Made by a program: the position numbers and the translations under genes. A stretch of DNA of 7,875 bases, taken from positions 1 to 7,875 of the forward strand of contig CAAFPW010000109.1 in the NCBI GenBank assembly GCA_900764925.1, read 5' to 3'. The stretch comes from Fusobacteriaceae bacterium. Lineage in GTDB: Bacteria > Fusobacteriota > Fusobacteriia > Fusobacteriales > Fusobacteriaceae. Shown piece by piece: positions 1 to 6,691 of this stretch (the stretch's first letter is position 1; every line of letters starts with the position of its first letter). The notes beneath the pieces were generated by a model that was not told the DNA's origin, searched no databases, and saw only the letters and a program-made list of their open reading frames with translations.

Positions 1-1128
1 AAAGAGATCAAAAAAAGAGTACCTGTTTTAGAGAGATTCTTTATTCCTGCACCAGTTATTGGTGGAACTATATTCTCTATATTAATGCTAATTGGGCATA
101 GTACAGGAACATTTACTTTTAACTTTGATGGTGTTTTAAAAGATTTCTTAATGGTAATCTTCTTTACTACTATTGGATTTTCTGCTAGTTTTGAACTTCT
201 AAAAAAAGGTGGAGTTGGAGTTGTGCTATTCCTTATAGCTGCAACTATTCTAGTTGTTATTCAAGACTTAGTTGGAGTATTCTTAGCTAAATTCTTTGGA
301 TTACATCCATTTATCGGTCTTGCTGCCGGTTCTGTTCCTTTAACTGGAGGACATGGAACTTCTGGAGCTTTTGGACCTGTTCTTGAAGAAGCTGGAGCTG
401 CTGGAGCTTTTTCGGTAGCTATTGCATCTGCTACATTTGGACTAGTTGCTGGATGTCTAATTGGAGGACCAGTTGCTAAAAGACTTATGCAAAAATACAA
501 TCTTAAAGCTAAAACTACTGATGAAGAAACAGGAAATTCTACAATCAAATTAGAATCTGATAATCCTATATCTGAAGGAACTCTATTTGATTCAGTTGTA
601 GTTGTAGCTCTATCTATGGGTATTGGAGCATGTATTCCAGTATTTGCTAAAAAATATGGTGTAGTTCTTCCTGCATATATTGGACCTATGATTATTGCAG
701 CAATTATTAGAAATATTGCTGACGCTCAAAAGAAAAAATTACCAATGAAAGAGATCTCAATTGTTGGAAATATATCTCTATCACTTTTCTTAGCAATGGC
801 ATTAATGTCTATGAAGTTATGGGAACTAGCTGCATTAGCTCTTCCATTAATCGTAATTCTTCTTATCCAAACAGTTATTATGGCTGCTTATGCTTACTTC
901 GTAACATTTAGAATGATGGGAAGTGACTACGATGCTGCAGTAATAGCAACTGGACACTGTGGATTTGGACTTGGAGCTACTCCAAATGCTATGGCTAATA
1001 TGGAAACATTTACTGCTGCAAATGGATTCTCAGCTAAAGCATTCTTCGTATTACCATTGGTTGGAGCACTATTTATTGACTTTACAAATGCTACAATCAT
1101 TACATTCTTTATGAATATATTCGGATAG
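1..1128 (+). CDS. gltS: Sodium/glutamate symporter GltS, 5'-truncated by the window edge
   Basis: Inner-membrane Na+-coupled glutamate importer of the ESS (GltS) family. The reading frame is open from base 1, so the ATG at 85 is internal. The 28 residues encoded by bases 1-84 include FIPAPVIGG, a typical GltS N-terminal segment. 375 residues are visible and the family is about 400, so little is missing. The protein is strongly hydrophobic with two inverted-repeat signatures: VPLTGGHGTSGAFGP (GGHGT at visible residues 116-120, bases about 346-360) and GHCGFGLGATPNAMANM (from base 952). A polar cytoplasmic loop lies between the halves (bases about 490-580). The gene ends TAG and is followed after 30 bases by murI with no terminator or clear promoter between, so co-transcription is likely. 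The family call is very secure. Glutamate as substrate follows from the family and the murI neighbour. Confidence 0.95.
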   Translation, partial: KEIKKRVPVLERFFIPAPVIGGTIFSILMLIGHSTGTFTFNFDGVLKDFLMVIFFTTIGFSASFELLKKGGVGVVLFLIAATILVVIQDLVGVFLAKFFGLHPFIGLAAGSVPLTGGHGTSGAFGPVLEEAGAAGAFSVAIASATFGLVAGCLIGGPVAKRLMQKYNLKAKTTDEETGNSTIKLESDNPISEGTLFDSVVVVALSMGIGACIPVFAKKYGVVLPAYIGPMIIAAIIRNIADAQKKKLPMKEISIVGNISLSLFLAMALMSMKLWELAALALPLIVILLIQTVIMAAYAYFVTFRMMGSDYDAAVIATGHCGFGLGATPNAMANMETFTAANGFSAKAFFVLPLVGALFIDFTNATIITFFMNIFG

Positions 1129-1142
1129 AAAATACTTTTATT

Positions 1143-1150
1143 GGGGAGGA
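1143..1150 (+). promoter_or_regulatory. Ribosome binding site fixing the murI start
   Basis: GGGGAGGA lies 8 bases before the ATG at 1159. A start at the in-frame TTG at 1141 would place this Shine-Dalgarno sequence inside the coding region and add six residues ahead of the normal MurI N-terminus, so ATG 1159 is preferred. Confidence 0.85.
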
Positions 1151-1158
1151 TACATCCT

Positions 1159-1950
1159 ATGTTACAAAAGCAAAGTATAGGAGTTTTTGACTCTGGAGTT
1201 GGAGGAACTACTATTTTAAAAGAGATATTATCTCTTCTTCCTCACGAAAATATCATATATTATGGAGATAGTGGAAATGCTCCTTATGGTCAAAAAACAA
1301 CTGAAGAGATTCAAAAACTATGTTGTAAAATCTTAGATTTTTTTACAGCTAACAATTGTAAGGCTGTGGTTATAGCTTGTAATACAGCTACTGCTGCTGC
1401 TTTAGAAAGACTTACAACTCTCTATTCTGTACCTATTATTGGAGTTATAGCTGCAGGAGCAAAGGGAGCAATCAAAGTTACTAAAAACAACAAAATAAAC
1501 ATATTAGCAACTCCTTTTACAGTAGCATCTACAGCTTATGTAAAAGAGTTAGAAAAATTTTCTAAAAAACTCTCTATTACTCAAGAGGGATGTCCAGAGT
1601 TCTGTCCTATGATTGAATCTGATTGGGAGTCTCATCCTGATAGAGATGAAATTTTAAGATCTCACATGGCTAAGTTATCAACTGAAGCAGATACTTTAAT
1701 TTTAGGTTGTACCCACTACCCTATCATTAAAAATGATATTAAAAAATATTTTAAGGGAACAATTATTGATCCAGCTAAAGAGACTGCTCTAGCGTTACAA
1801 AGTATGTTGAGACTAGGATCTATCCTTAATCCTTCTGATAAAAAAGGAAGTTTAGATTTCTTTGTCACAGGAGATAAAGATATTTTCAAGAAGATTGCTG
1901 AAAAGTTTTTAGGGTTTGAAATTAAAAATATATATTTAGTAGACAAATAA
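1159..1950 (+). CDS. murI: Glutamate racemase MurI
   Basis: Cytoplasmic, cofactor-independent racemase interconverting L- and D-glutamate. It supplies D-glutamate to MurD for peptidoglycan synthesis. The 263-residue product matches the usual length (about 255-285). Family marks in order: GVFDSGVGG at residues 8-16, YYGDSGNAPYG at 34-44, IACNTATAAAL with catalytic Cys74, and LILGCTHYP with the second catalytic Cys184, followed by the conserved His186. Both catalytic cysteines and the N-terminal Asp/Ser pair are present, so the enzyme should be active. The gene follows gltS closely, probably in one transcript, which would tie glutamate import to D-glutamate production. A strong hairpin follows the stop codon directly. 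The related aspartate racemase family is unlikely because the CNT and GCTHYP motifs are exactly of the MurI type. Confidence 0.97.
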   Translation: MLQKQSIGVFDSGVGGTTILKEILSLLPHENIIYYGDSGNAPYGQKTTEEIQKLCCKILDFFTANNCKAVVIACNTATAAALERLTTLYSVPIIGVIAAGAKGAIKVTKNNKINILATPFTVASTAYVKELEKFSKKLSITQEGCPEFCPMIESDWESHPDRDEILRSHMAKLSTEADTLILGCTHYPIIKNDIKKYFKGTIIDPAKETALALQSMLRLGSILNPSDKKGSLDFFVTGDKDIFKKIAEKFLGFEIKNIYLVDK

Positions 1951-1980
1951 AAAAGATAAGGGCTTGTCCCTTATCTTTTT
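1950..1980. terminator. Bidirectional intrinsic terminator between murI and the convergent glycosyltransferase gene
   Basis: A perfect 13-bp inverted repeat: AAAAAGATAAGGG (1950-1962), loop CTTGT, CCCTTATCTTTTT (1968-1980). The A/T-rich outer stem gives a U-run on either strand, so it can stop both convergent transcripts. The minus-strand gene's stop codon (complement of 1971-1973) lies within the stem, and the stem also touches the last base of the murI stop codon. Confidence 0.93.
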
Positions 1981-2999
1981 ACATTTCTATTATAGAAATC
2001 TTTAAATTTATTTACTACCAATTCTACTGTAACCAAGTTATCTTGTTCTTTAGCAGATAGTGTATAAGCATTTGGATCCACATCCAATGGTCCTATATGT
2101 TCATTCTTTTCTCCCTGAATTAACCACTCTTTTATATCTAAATTTGGTCTACAAGCTACAAGTGTTGGTATTCCTACCGCATGAGCTATGTGCCTTGGTC
2201 CCCCTTCATTTCCAAAAAACATATCACAATTAGAGAATAACATTGCTAACTCTCTTATACTTTTAGTCTCTATATTAGTAAATATATTTGGATCATTCCC
2301 TAGTTTTTTATGAGCTTCTAAGGCAAACTCCTTCTCTGCTGGAGAATAATAAAATATGATCTGTAGTTTAATATTCTCAAGAATCTCTTTTGTTATTTTT
2401 AACATCTTATCAATATTAAAAACCTTTGATGGAACTCTTGCATTGATTGCAAAAGCTAATACTGGTTTTGAAAAATCTATTCCAGCTCTCTCCATTTTTT
2501 CATGCATATATTTTTTTTCATCTTCACTTACAGTTATAGAGAAATCCTCTGTATACTTAACTTCATACTCACTTTCTAAAGGTTTTAACATCTTTAAAAA
2601 TTTATCAATCTTATTTTTAGCTCCCTGTGGCTCTGTTATCTTATAATTATAAGTATACCCTCTATTTTTTTTATATCTTCCAATTCTATATTTTGATCCT
2701 AAAGAGAATAGTGTAAATAGTTCACTCTTAGGAGTAGACATGATATCTATAACTATATCATACTTATTTCTTGTTACTTGCCACACTTTTTTTATATATT
2801 TAAAAGGATTTTTCTGCTCCTCTTTTGTTATTGTTATAACATTATCTATATACTTATGATTTTCAAAAAGTGGTCCTATATGCTCATATACTACATAGTC
2901 TACTTGAGCATTTGGAAATGTTTTTTTCAATGTATTACATATTGGTGCTGCTAAAACAGAATCCCCTATCTGTTTAAATCTAACTACTAATATTTTCAA
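1971..2999 (-). CDS. Glycosyltransferase family 9 protein (LPS heptosyltransferase type)
   Basis: A 342-residue GT-B fold glycosyltransferase of family GT9 (ADP-heptose:LPS heptosyltransferase group), expected at the cytoplasmic face of the inner membrane, where it would add a sugar to an LPS or lipooligosaccharide core. The N-terminus, ILVVRFKQIGDSVLAAPI (residues 3-20), is the typical acceptor-domain start. The C-terminal nucleotide-sugar site is seen as FGNEGGPRHIAHAVGIPT (262-279), equivalent to the common GNDSGPMHIAAALG motif but with Glu-Gly in place of Asp-Ser. The start is TTG (complement of 2997-2999) with GGAGGT six bases upstream. No ATG fits, because the family alignment begins here. 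The gene has its own extended -10 promoter and appears monocistronic. The sugar donor cannot be read from the sequence, so heptose transfer is only the family default. Confidence 0.88.
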   Translation of the reverse strand: MKILVVRFKQIGDSVLAAPICNTLKKTFPNAQVDYVVYEHIGPLFENHKYIDNVITITKEEQKNPFKYIKKVWQVTRNKYDIVIDIMSTPKSELFTLFSLGSKYRIGRYKKNRGYTYNYKITEPQGAKNKIDKFLKMLKPLESEYEVKYTEDFSITVSEDEKKYMHEKMERAGIDFSKPVLAFAINARVPSKVFNIDKMLKITKEILENIKLQIIFYYSPAEKEFALEAHKKLGNDPNIFTNIETKSIRELAMLFSNCDMFFGNEGGPRHIAHAVGIPTLVACRPNLDIKEWLIQGEKNEHIGPLDVDPNAYTLSAKEQDNLVTVELVVNKFKDFYNRNVKR

Positions 3000-3005
3000 A
3001 ATTCT

Positions 3006-3011
3006 ACCTCC
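3006..3011 (-). promoter_or_regulatory. Ribosome binding site supporting a TTG start for the glycosyltransferase
   Basis: On the minus strand GGAGGT is followed by six bases and then TTG. It is the best ribosome site near this N-terminus and supports the non-ATG start at 2999. Confidence 0.8.
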
Positions 3012-3031
3012 AAATTAATACTTCTTTTTCT

Positions 3032-3040
3032 ATTATATCA
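3032..3040 (-). promoter_or_regulatory. Extended -10 promoter for the glycosyltransferase gene
   Basis: The minus strand reads TGATATAAT: a consensus TATAAT (complement of 3032-3037) preceded by the TGn extension (3038-3040). No good -35 is seen 16-18 bases upstream, as is common for extended -10 promoters. Transcription would start near 3025, giving a leader of about 25 bases. It lies downstream of the terminator of the preceding minus-strand gene. Confidence 0.6.
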
Positions 3041-3060
3041 CTATTTAGTAAATTTCACTA

Positions 3061-3093
3061 GAAAAAAAGGAAGGAGTATAACACTCTCTTCCT
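3061..3093 (-). terminator. Intrinsic terminator of the DUF1846 gene
   Basis: On the minus strand AGGAAG, a bulged A, then GAG pairs with CTC-CTTCCT across a 7-base loop (arms 3084-3093 and 3068-3076). A run of seven T follows (complement of 3062-3068). It sits just past the stop codon at 3101 and separates this gene from the glycosyltransferase gene. Confidence 0.8.
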
Positions 3094-3100
3094 ATTTTTA

Positions 3101-4603
3101 TTAATCATTGTAGTATAAGTTTTCTGTTGGGAATACTTGATCACAAGTTAAATCTATTCCTAATTTTCTTAAAGTTTGTTCATTAGTTTTTCCAAGTATA
3201 TTTGTGCAATGAGCTTGTGTTCCTTTTAACATTGATAGCTTATCCACTGCCACTTGTGCCATTGGGTTAGTTGCTGCACAGATGCTTAATGCCATAAGTA
3301 TCTCTTCACAGTTTAAAGCTATATTTTTACTTTGAAGAGTTTTATCTTTTAAGTTTAGAATTGGTTCCAATACAACTGGAGAGATTAATAGTATCTCATC
3401 ATTTATTCCAGCAAAATATTTTACAGCATTTAAGATAGCTGCTGAAGCTGCATCCATAAGAGGTGATGCCTTACCAGTTATCATAGTTCCATCTGGTAAT
3501 TCAAAAGCTATTGCTGAAGCAGGTTCTGTTTGTTTTGATTTTATCTCTTCTAATTTCTTTCTAGCTACTCCTACTACCTTTCTGTCCTCTTCTTTTAATT
3601 CTAAAGCATCCATTATTATACGAGTTCTTTTAAAAGTCTCATAATCTACATAACCTTTTTTATATTCACATCCAGTTTTAAAATATCTTCTAATTATCTC
3701 TTGTTTAGAAGCTTCTCTTACAACCTCATCATCAACAATTCCAAAACCTACTCTATTTACTCCCATGTCTGTTGGTGATTGATAGATAGATTCTTTTCCA
3801 GTTATCTTTTCTATGATTCTTTTTAATAATGGGAATGCTTCTACATCACGATTATAGTTAACAGCTGTTTCTCCATATTTTTCTAAATGGAATGGGTCTA
3901 TCATATTAACATCTTGTAAATCTACAGTAGCCGCTTCATAAGCTATATTTAGTGGGTGTTTTAAAGGTACATTCCACACTGGGAAAGTTTCAAATTTAGA
4001 GTATCCAGCAGCATTTCCTCTTCTGTACTCATGATATAACTGACTTAAACAAGTTGCTAACTTTCCACTTCCTGGTCCAGGAGCTGTAACTACAACTATT
4101 GGCTTAGTTGTTTCAACATATGGATTTTGTCCGTATCCTTCATCACTAACTATTACATCTACATCAGTAGGGTATCCTTTAGTAGCTCTATGTTTATATA
4201 CTTTTATTCCTCTACGCTCTAATTTATTTATAAATAAAGTTGTTGCAGGTTGGTCGTTATATCTTGTAATAACAACACTGTTTACTTGAAGTTCGTGCTC
4301 TCTTAGATCATCTATTAATCTAAAAACTTCCATATCATAAGTAATTCCAAAATCTCCTCTGATCTTATTTCTCTCTATATCTCCTGCATATACACAAATT
4401 ATTACTTCTAATTTATCTTTTAATTTGTGTAATACTTTTATCTTAGCATTTTCATCAAATCCAGGTAAAACTCTCTTAGCATGTAGGTCAAACATAAGTT
4501 TTCCACCAAATTCTAAATAAAGTTTATCATAGTTATTAACTCTCTCTAAAATATATTTAGACTGCTCTTCTAGGTATTTATTGTGATCAAATCCTATCTT
4601 CAT
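3101..4603 (-). CDS. UPF0371/DUF1846 family protein, function unknown
   Basis: A 500-residue soluble protein that I recognise as the DUF1846 (UPF0371) family, found mainly in Firmicutes, Actinobacteria and Fusobacteria. Structures exist for the family, but I know of no established reaction. The N-terminus begins MKIGFDHNKYLEEQSKYI, followed by LYLEFGGKLMFDLHAKRVLPGF (residues 28-49) and a glycine-rich VTAPGPGSGKLATCLSQLY segment (172-190). The last resembles a phosphate-binding loop, but it lacks the first Gly of a strict Walker A motif and has Leu after GK. No signal peptide or membrane segment is visible. The length agrees with the family (about 490-500). The start is ATG, with AAGGAG ten bases upstream. 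A promoter and a terminator of its own suggest a monocistronic gene, so neighbours give no functional clue. Family confidence is high. Function is not inferred. Confidence 0.9.
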   Translation of the reverse strand: MKIGFDHNKYLEEQSKYILERVNNYDKLYLEFGGKLMFDLHAKRVLPGFDENAKIKVLHKLKDKLEVIICVYAGDIERNKIRGDFGITYDMEVFRLIDDLREHELQVNSVVITRYNDQPATTLFINKLERRGIKVYKHRATKGYPTDVDVIVSDEGYGQNPYVETTKPIVVVTAPGPGSGKLATCLSQLYHEYRRGNAAGYSKFETFPVWNVPLKHPLNIAYEAATVDLQDVNMIDPFHLEKYGETAVNYNRDVEAFPLLKRIIEKITGKESIYQSPTDMGVNRVGFGIVDDEVVREASKQEIIRRYFKTGCEYKKGYVDYETFKRTRIIMDALELKEEDRKVVGVARKKLEEIKSKQTEPASAIAFELPDGTMITGKASPLMDAASAAILNAVKYFAGINDEILLISPVVLEPILNLKDKTLQSKNIALNCEEILMALSICAATNPMAQVAVDKLSMLKGTQAHCTNILGKTNEQTLRKLGIDLTCDQVFPTENLYYND

Positions 4604-4644
4604 TCTTCCGCTTCTCCTTATAACTAAATTTTATTCGACTTTAT

Positions 4645-4653
4645 ATTGTACCA
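4645..4653 (-). promoter_or_regulatory. Extended -10 promoter for the DUF1846 gene
   Basis: The minus strand reads TGGTACAAT: -10 hexamer TACAAT (complement of 4645-4650) preceded by TGG (4651-4653). The -35 region is poor. A start near 4638 would give a leader of about 35 bases. It is divergent from the promoter of the plus-strand permease gene. Confidence 0.5.
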
Positions 4654-4719
4654 TAGTTTTTAAATAATTGCTATACCATTTTTTTACTTTTCTTTATAGC
4701 TTATTTCCCAATTTTAAAT

Positions 4720-4725
4720 TATAAT
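4720..4725 (+). promoter_or_regulatory. Candidate -10 element for the TSUP permease gene
   Basis: A perfect TATAAT about 50 bases before the ATG at 4776. No convincing -35 is found 17 bases upstream, so the call rests on the hexamer and its position in the divergent intergenic region. The predicted leader holds two copies of GATATAGAG (4729-4737 and 4757-4765) and ends in a strong purine-rich ribosome site, AGAGGGGGA, five bases before the ATG. Confidence 0.4.
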
Positions 4726-4775
4726 AGAGATATAGAGATAAATTTGAAGTGATATGGATATAGAGGGGGATTTTT

Positions 4776-5546
4776 ATGTTCAGGGAATTATTTAATCTTG
4801 ATTTCTTTATACTTGCTATCCTATGTTTTATAGGAGCTTTTATTGACTCTGTTGCTGGAGGTGGAGGCCTTATCTCTCTTCCAGCATATATGGCATCAGG
4901 TCTTCCACCACACTTTGCCTTAGGAACAAATAAGTTATCTGGATTTTTTTCTGGTTTGGGTAGTAGTATAAACTACGCTCTCTCTGGAAAAGTCAACTGG
5001 TCTCTAATAAAAAAACTTGGTTTCTTCTCCTTTTTAGGTTCCTACATAGGAGTTAACACCATTTTAAATACTAAACCAGACTATATTAACTATATTGTTT
5101 TAGTTGCTCTAGTCTTAGTCCTTATATATACCTTGGTTCATAAAAATATGGGAGATATTAGTGAATATAGCGGACTTAATAAAAAAAATATAACTCTTGG
5201 AATATTTATGGCTTTTGGTATTGGATTCTATAATGGATTTTTAGGTCCTGGAACTGGATCTTTTTTAGTATTTTTCCTGATGAAAATATTTAAATATGAT
5301 TTTGTTGAAGCTAATGGGGATTCAAAAATACTAAATTTAATTGGAAATTTTACAAGTATCACAATATTTTTGATAAATAGAAAAGTCTATTTTCTCTATG
5401 GTATTCCAATATCAATAATTATGTTTTTAGGGGCTACTTTGGGTTCTAAGTGTGCTATCCTTAAGGGAAGTAAGTTTATTCGTCCTTTTTTCTTATTTAT
5501 AACTGCAATCACCATTTTAAATTTATTAAAAAATATGTTTATTTAA
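4776..5546 (+). CDS. TSUP family (TauE/SafE) membrane permease
   Basis: A 256-residue integral membrane protein of the TauE/SafE family, whose characterised members move sulfite, sulfonates, sulfoacetate or other organic anions across the cytoplasmic membrane. Two halves show the family's internal repeat. The first has DSVAGGGGLISLPAYMASGL (residues 24-43) and ALGTNKLSG (48-56); the second has GFYNGFLGPGTGSFLVFFL (150-168). Hydrophobic segments lie at about 8-26, 80-95, 104-121, 139-168, 186-202, 206-224 and 236-253. The length is normal. The start is ATG 4776. No sulfur-metabolism gene is next to it, so the substrate is unknown. There is no hairpin directly after the stop: the dha promoter begins at the next base, and the first terminator downstream is at 5613-5658. 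Confidence 0.9.
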   Translation: MFRELFNLDFFILAILCFIGAFIDSVAGGGGLISLPAYMASGLPPHFALGTNKLSGFFSGLGSSINYALSGKVNWSLIKKLGFFSFLGSYIGVNTILNTKPDYINYIVLVALVLVLIYTLVHKNMGDISEYSGLNKKNITLGIFMAFGIGFYNGFLGPGTGSFLVFFLMKIFKYDFVEANGDSKILNLIGNFTSITIFLINRKVYFLYGIPISIIMFLGATLGSKCAILKGSKFIRPFFLFITAITILNLLKNMFI

Positions 5547-5575
5547 TTGACAAACAAACCAAAATATCATACAAT
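5547..5575 (+). promoter_or_regulatory. Near-consensus sigma70-type promoter of the dha operon
   Basis: TTGACA (5547-5552), a 17-base spacer, then TACAAT (5570-5575). This is the best promoter match in the window. The -35 starts at the base after the permease stop codon. Transcription would begin near 5582 and give a leader of about 104 bases before dhaK. Confidence 0.85.
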
Positions 5576-5612
5576 TTATTTAAAGAAATACAGCTAAGTG
5601 ACTTGGAGATAC

Positions 5613-5658
5613 GGCTTGAAAACTTCTCTCTTTCGAGAGATTTTTTCAAGTCTTTTTT
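5613..5658 (+). terminator. Intrinsic terminator inside the dhaK leader, possible attenuator
   Basis: The lower stem pairs GGCTTGAAAA (5613-5622) with TTTT-CAAGTC (5643-5652). A 2x2 mismatch follows, then a perfect upper stem TCTCTC (5625-5630) with GAGAGA (5635-5640) and a TTTC loop. Six T follow at 5653-5658. It lies downstream of the promoter and upstream of the dhaK ribosome site, so it can end permease read-through and also cut short transcripts from the dha promoter. The fold was done by eye. Confidence 0.8.
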
Positions 5659-5672
5659 ATAAAAAAATATTT

Positions 5673-5677
5673 GGAGG
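5673..5677 (+). promoter_or_regulatory. Ribosome binding site fixing the dhaK start
   Basis: GGAGG with an 8-base spacer before ATG 5686. An in-frame TTG at 5671 overlaps this site and would add five residues. With ATG 5686 the catalytic residues fall exactly on E. coli DhaK numbering, which confirms the choice. Confidence 0.88.
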
Positions 5678-5685
5678 TTATATCT

Positions 5686-6678
5686 ATGAAAAAAATGATC
5701 AACAAACCTGAAAACATTGTAAATGAAATGGTAGCTGGTATGATAAAAGCGTACCCTAATACTCTTGAAACTGTAAATGATATGCCGATTGTTGTAAGAA
5801 AGGAAAAAAAATCTGGAAAAGTTGCTCTAGTAAGTGGTGGTGGAAGTGGACATGAACCTTCTCATGCTGGATTTGTTGGATATGGAATGTTAGATGGAGC
5901 AGTAGCTGGAGAAGTTTTTACATCTCCTAGTGCTGATAAAGTTTATGAAGCTATAAAAGCTGTAAATGGTGGTGCTGGTGTACTACTTGTTATCAAAAAC
6001 TACAGTGGAGACGTTATGAACTTTGAAATGGCAGCAGAGATGGCTGGTATGGAAGATATTCCTGTAAAAAGAATCATAGTTGACGATGATATTGCTGTAG
6101 AAAATAGTACTTATACAGTTGGTAGAAGAGGAATAGCTGGTACTGTACTAGTTCACAAAATAGTAGGAGCTGCAGCTGAAAAAGGTTACTCTCTTGATGA
6201 TCTAGAGACTTTAGGAAACAAGGTTATCTCTAATCTAAAAACTATGGGAATGTCACTTAAACCTTGTCTTGTTCCAACTACTGGAAAACTAAGCTTTGAA
6301 CTAGCTGAGGACGAAGTAGAAATCGGATTAGGAATTCACGGTGAGCCTGGAACTCATAGAGAAAAATTTCAAGGAGCAGATGCTCATGTAGATTATCTTT
6401 TAGACAAAATTCTAGCTGAATCTAAAGTGGATGGAGAAGAGGTAGCTGTTCTTGTAAATGGTCTTGGAGAAACTACACTAATGGAATTATTTATCATCAA
6501 CAATAGAGTAGCAGATATATTAAAAGAAAAAAATATAAAAGTTGTAGATACAATTGTTGGAAACTACATGACATCTTTAGATATGGGAGGATTCTCAATT
6601 TCTATACTTAAATTAGATGCTGAAATGAAAGAACTTCTAATGGCAAAAGCTGATACACCTGCATTTAAAAGATTTTAG
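5686..6678 (+). CDS. dhaK: Dihydroxyacetone kinase subunit DhaK (PTS-dependent)
   Basis: The substrate-binding subunit of the PTS-dependent dihydroxyacetone kinase. It holds dihydroxyacetone as a hemiaminal on a histidine and positions it for phosphorylation from DhaL-ADP, yielding dihydroxyacetone phosphate in the cytoplasm. The 330-residue product shows SGGGSGHEP (residues 50-58, His56), NYSGDVMNF (105-113, Asp109) and GLGIHGEPG (214-222, substrate-binding His218), the same positions as in E. coli DhaK. Length and domain order are normal. It is first in a tight dhaKLM operon, 13 bases before dhaL, with the dhaL ribosome site overlapping its stop codon. DhaL and DhaM next door make this the catalytic DhaK rather than the DhaQ paralogue, which lacks the substrate histidine. 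Confidence 0.97.
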   Translation: MKKMINKPENIVNEMVAGMIKAYPNTLETVNDMPIVVRKEKKSGKVALVSGGGSGHEPSHAGFVGYGMLDGAVAGEVFTSPSADKVYEAIKAVNGGAGVLLVIKNYSGDVMNFEMAAEMAGMEDIPVKRIIVDDDIAVENSTYTVGRRGIAGTVLVHKIVGAAAEKGYSLDDLETLGNKVISNLKTMGMSLKPCLVPTTGKLSFELAEDEVEIGLGIHGEPGTHREKFQGADAHVDYLLDKILAESKVDGEEVAVLVNGLGETTLMELFIINNRVADILKEKNIKVVDTIVGNYMTSLDMGGFSISILKLDAEMKELLMAKADTPAFKRF

Positions 6679-6691
6679 GAGCTGATTATAT

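Noticed and set aside
85..87. ATG that could be taken as the gltS start
   Set aside because: The frame is open to base 1 and the upstream residues carry the typical GltS segment FIPAPVIGG, so the gene starts before the window.
261..548. Antisense open frame inside gltS
   Set aside because: It lies opposite a clearly conserved transporter gene, has no ribosome site and resembles no family. It is a shadow frame.
1716..1946. Antisense open frame opposite the end of murI
   Set aside because: A low-complexity shadow of an intact, motif-confirmed racemase gene.
2356..2646. Plus-strand open frame inside the glycosyltransferase gene
   Set aside because: A Ser/Ile/Phe-rich shadow typical of the reverse of Lys/Glu-rich coding sequence, with no ribosome site.
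5658..5663. TATAAA as a second dhaK promoter after the leader terminator
   Set aside because: No -35 is found upstream (the 17-base position reads GAGAGA), and the implied transcription start would fall on the ribosome site.
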